NCBI GenBank assembly: GCA_041574955.1
Contig: JBFGNS010000088.1
Location: 1-18,696, forward strand
Origin: CALZJC01 sp041574955
Lineage (GTDB): Bacteria; Acidobacteriota; Thermoanaerobaculia; Multivoradales; JAHEKO01
DNA length: 18,696 bases
Direction: 5' to 3'
Positions 17,205 through 18,696 of this stretch are shown piece by piece. Every line of letters starts with the position of its first letter. The stretch's first letter is position 1. The translations under genes were made by a program, and so were the position numbers. The notes under the pieces are model-generated. The model was given only the letters and a program-made list of their open reading frames with translations. It was not told the origin of the DNA and made no database searches.

Positions 17205-18363
17205 AACCGTCCACCGGCCGCAGCGCGTCCTCGATGGGCGGCAGCCTGTCGGGCCGCGCCGCGCGCTGCCGGATGAGATAGGCCTCGAGCCAGCCGCGGT
17301 CGGCCTCCGGGTTCATGGTCATCTCGACGATCCGGGCGTGGTCGAACCCGTTGATCCTGTCGTTGGCCGCCCGCAGGGCGTCCATCGAGTTGCGCATCGC
17401 CACCTCCACCGGCATGCGCTCGGGGTTGACGTCGATCCCGAAGTGGCCCCGGTAGCCGTGCATCTTGAGCACGTAGAGGCCGGCCTCCATCTGCTCGGGC
17501 GAGATCACGCCGACGTTGAGGTCCTGGTCGTAGTTGCCCAGCGGCTGGCTGTTCCAGTGGGTGTGGGCCAGGCGGCCCTCCGACAGCGGCCAGCTGAGAG
17601 CGTAGGGCAGGTCCTCGAAGCCCATCAGCAGGTGGCCGATCTCCGGGTTCATGCAGCAGAGCCTGTGGCCCTCGGCGAGCAGGCGGCGGTTGTCCTCCGC
17701 CTCGAGCAGCGCTTCGACCTGGTGGCCCAGCAGCACGCCCTCGGGGGTGAGCCCGTAGAGGATGCGGCCGCGGGGCTCGTACGGCTTGGGCTCGAAGGCG
17801 ACCCGCACGCCGGGCGCGCCGTCCATCGCCTCGGCCAGCCCCTCGGCGAAGCGCCGCCGCATGGCCGGGAAGTCGATGCCGAAGGGGTTCTCGTAGCCGT
17901 CGATGCCCGCCCAGACGACCGAGAAGTCGGCGCCGATCTCGGCCCCCAGGGCGAACGCCCGCCGGGCACGCTCGATGGCCGTGCGCCGCGCCTGCGGCCG
18001 CGGGTTGGAGAGCGAGCCGAACTCGAACTCCGGGTCGTAGAAGAGCAGCGGGATGACGGTGATCAGGCGAATGCCCGTGTCGCGGGTGAACCGCCGCCAG
18101 GTCTCCAGGTTCTCCTCGTTGACCTCGTTGGGGTAGTGGGCCTCGAGGCCCGCCAGCCCGTACTGCGCCAGCCCGGCGGCGATCTCCAGCCGCCGCTCGA
18201 GGTCCAGGTCGGGCTTGTACTTGGCGTGAAAGCGGCTGTCGAAGGGCGAGAAGAACCAGATGCCGGCCGAGAAGGCGAGCTCCAGCTCGAAGCTCTCGAG
18301 ATGACGGATCAGCTCCTCCGGCGAGCGCCGGGTCGCTTGCTCTCTCAGATCTGCCAGGGGCAT
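17203..18363 (-). CDS. Xylose-isomerase-like TIM-barrel sugar isomerase
   Basis: 386 residues, close to class I xylose isomerases. Motifs matching XylA in order are EPKPYEPRG (E191, K193), NPEIGHLLM (E241, H244), HTHWNSQ (267-273), NYDQDLNVG (D279, D281) and HFGIDVNPER (D311). H76 in LEAHYPNEV may be the ring-opening histidine, but the classical FHDDD motif is missing. In place of the XylA metal-ligand Asp (HIDLNGQ) there is His269, as in the L-rhamnose isomerase and ketose 3-epimerase branches. It therefore probably isomerises or epimerises an aldose or ketose. D-xylose to D-xylulose is suggested by the adjacent xylB and beta-xylosidase, but I leave the symbol empty because of the changed site. 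It is cytoplasmic, with no signal peptide. The ribosome site GAGGAG lies seven bases before the ATG, 27 bases after the symporter gene. Confidence 0.8.
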   Translation of the reverse strand: MPLADLREQATRRSPEELIRHLESFELELAFSAGIWFFSPFDSRFHAKYKPDLDLERRLEIAAGLAQYGLAGLEAHYPNEVNEENLETWRRFTRDTGIRLITVIPLLFYDPEFEFGSLSNPRPQARRTAIERARRAFALGAEIGADFSVVWAGIDGYENPFGIDFPAMRRRFAEGLAEAMDGAPGVRVAFEPKPYEPRGRILYGLTPEGVLLGHQVEALLEAEDNRRLLAEGHRLCCMNPEIGHLLMGFEDLPYALSWPLSEGRLAHTHWNSQPLGNYDQDLNVGVISPEQMEAGLYVLKMHGYRGHFGIDVNPERMPVEVAMRNSMDALRAANDRINGFDHARIVEMTMNPEADRGWLEAYLIRQRAARPDRLPPIEDALRPVDG

Positions 18364-18390
18364 GCGATCGCTCCTCGGGTGGCGGCCGGG

Positions 18391-18696
18391 TCAGCCGAAG
18401 AAGAGGTTCGAGAAGTAGACCATGACGATGGCCACCAGGACGACCACCACGATCGACAGGCGCAGGTCGACCCGGCGCCAGGCCGGGTCGGAGACGCCGC
18501 GATCGCCCACCTGCTCGATCGGCTCGATGCCGGCCACCCGCTGGTCGGCGGTGGCAAAGGTCAGCCCCGCCACGCGCGCGCTCGACGGCTCGCGGGTCAT
18601 CAGGCTGACGACCACCAGCACCGCGGAGCAGACGAGAAACAGGATGGCGGCGAAGTTGAGGAAGTTGATCGTCGCGTAGTCGTAGAGCAGCCCGGA
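18391..18696 (-). CDS. Second SGLT-type sodium/sugar symporter, C-terminal part only
   Basis: 101 residues are visible, from the window edge to the stop; the N-terminus is outside. It starts SGLLYDYATINFLNF and matches the end of the complete symporter at 11619-13253 in 24 of the first 34 residues by eye. It also shares the loop sequence AGLTFATA and a single final helix (LSIVVVVLVAIVMVYF). An apparent GTG start at 18621 is internal: the frame stays open through the edge with the conserved symporter sequence. It is the first visible gene of the operon and precedes the isomerase-like gene by 27 bases. Two symporters in one operon suggest different sugars, for instance xylose and glucose; the assignment is inference. 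Confidence 0.88.
   Translation of the reverse strand, partial: SGLLYDYATINFLNFAAILFLVCSAVLVVVSLMTREPSSARVAGLTFATADQRVAGIEPIEQVGDRGVSDPAWRRVDLRLSIVVVVLVAIVMVYFSNLFFG

Overview
The window is very GC-rich, densely coded DNA with long spurious reading frames opposite nearly every gene. A DUF5916/CBM9-like outer-membrane protein, a DUF2277 protein, signal-peptide GH3 enzymes, SGLT-type symporters and a lipoprotein GH16 together suggest a diderm, polysaccharide-degrading heterotroph. Acidobacteriota (Thermoanaerobaculia-like) or a related uncultured lineage is my best guess; this is inference, as there is no rRNA or marker gene.

Left part (1-4110, all on the minus strand): the window opens inside a TIR-CHAT fusion protein (1-1590, C-terminus cut by the edge). 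It combines a TIR domain that keeps the NADase-type glutamate with a caspase-like CHAT protease that keeps its His/Cys pair, an architecture typical of conflict or immune effectors. Upstream of it lie about 340 bp of non-coding DNA, then an ECF sigma factor overlapping (ATGA) a large membrane protein. That protein fuses a zinc-finger anti-sigma domain, a bactofilin-like beta repeat region and several membrane helices.

Middle (4239-8170): an exported M20 amidohydrolase diverges from the sigma factor. It is convergent, sharing a CTAG stop, with a small DUF2277 protein. A large DUF5916/CBM9-like outer-membrane beta-barrel protein follows on the plus strand.

Right part (8339-18696, all minus strand): a compact catabolic operon. 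Read in the direction of transcription it contains an SGLT symporter (cut by the right edge), a divergent xylose-isomerase-like TIM barrel, a GH3 beta-xylosidase-type enzyme, xylulokinase, a second SGLT symporter, a lipoprotein GH16 endo-glucanase and a GH3 beta-glucosidase. Spacings are short, and the last three genes are chained by ATGA overlaps. The likely logic is that GH16 cuts beta-glucan at the cell surface, the GH3 enzymes release glucose and xylose in the periplasm, the sodium symporters import the sugars, and the isomerase and XylB convert xylose to xylulose 5-phosphate.

The observations most worth pursuing are the TIR-CHAT protein and whatever follows it outside the window, the sigma/anti-sigma-bactofilin pair, and the isomerase, in which a metal-ligand Asp of classical XylA appears to be His. 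I saw no tRNA, rRNA, CRISPR array, insertion sequence or phage gene.
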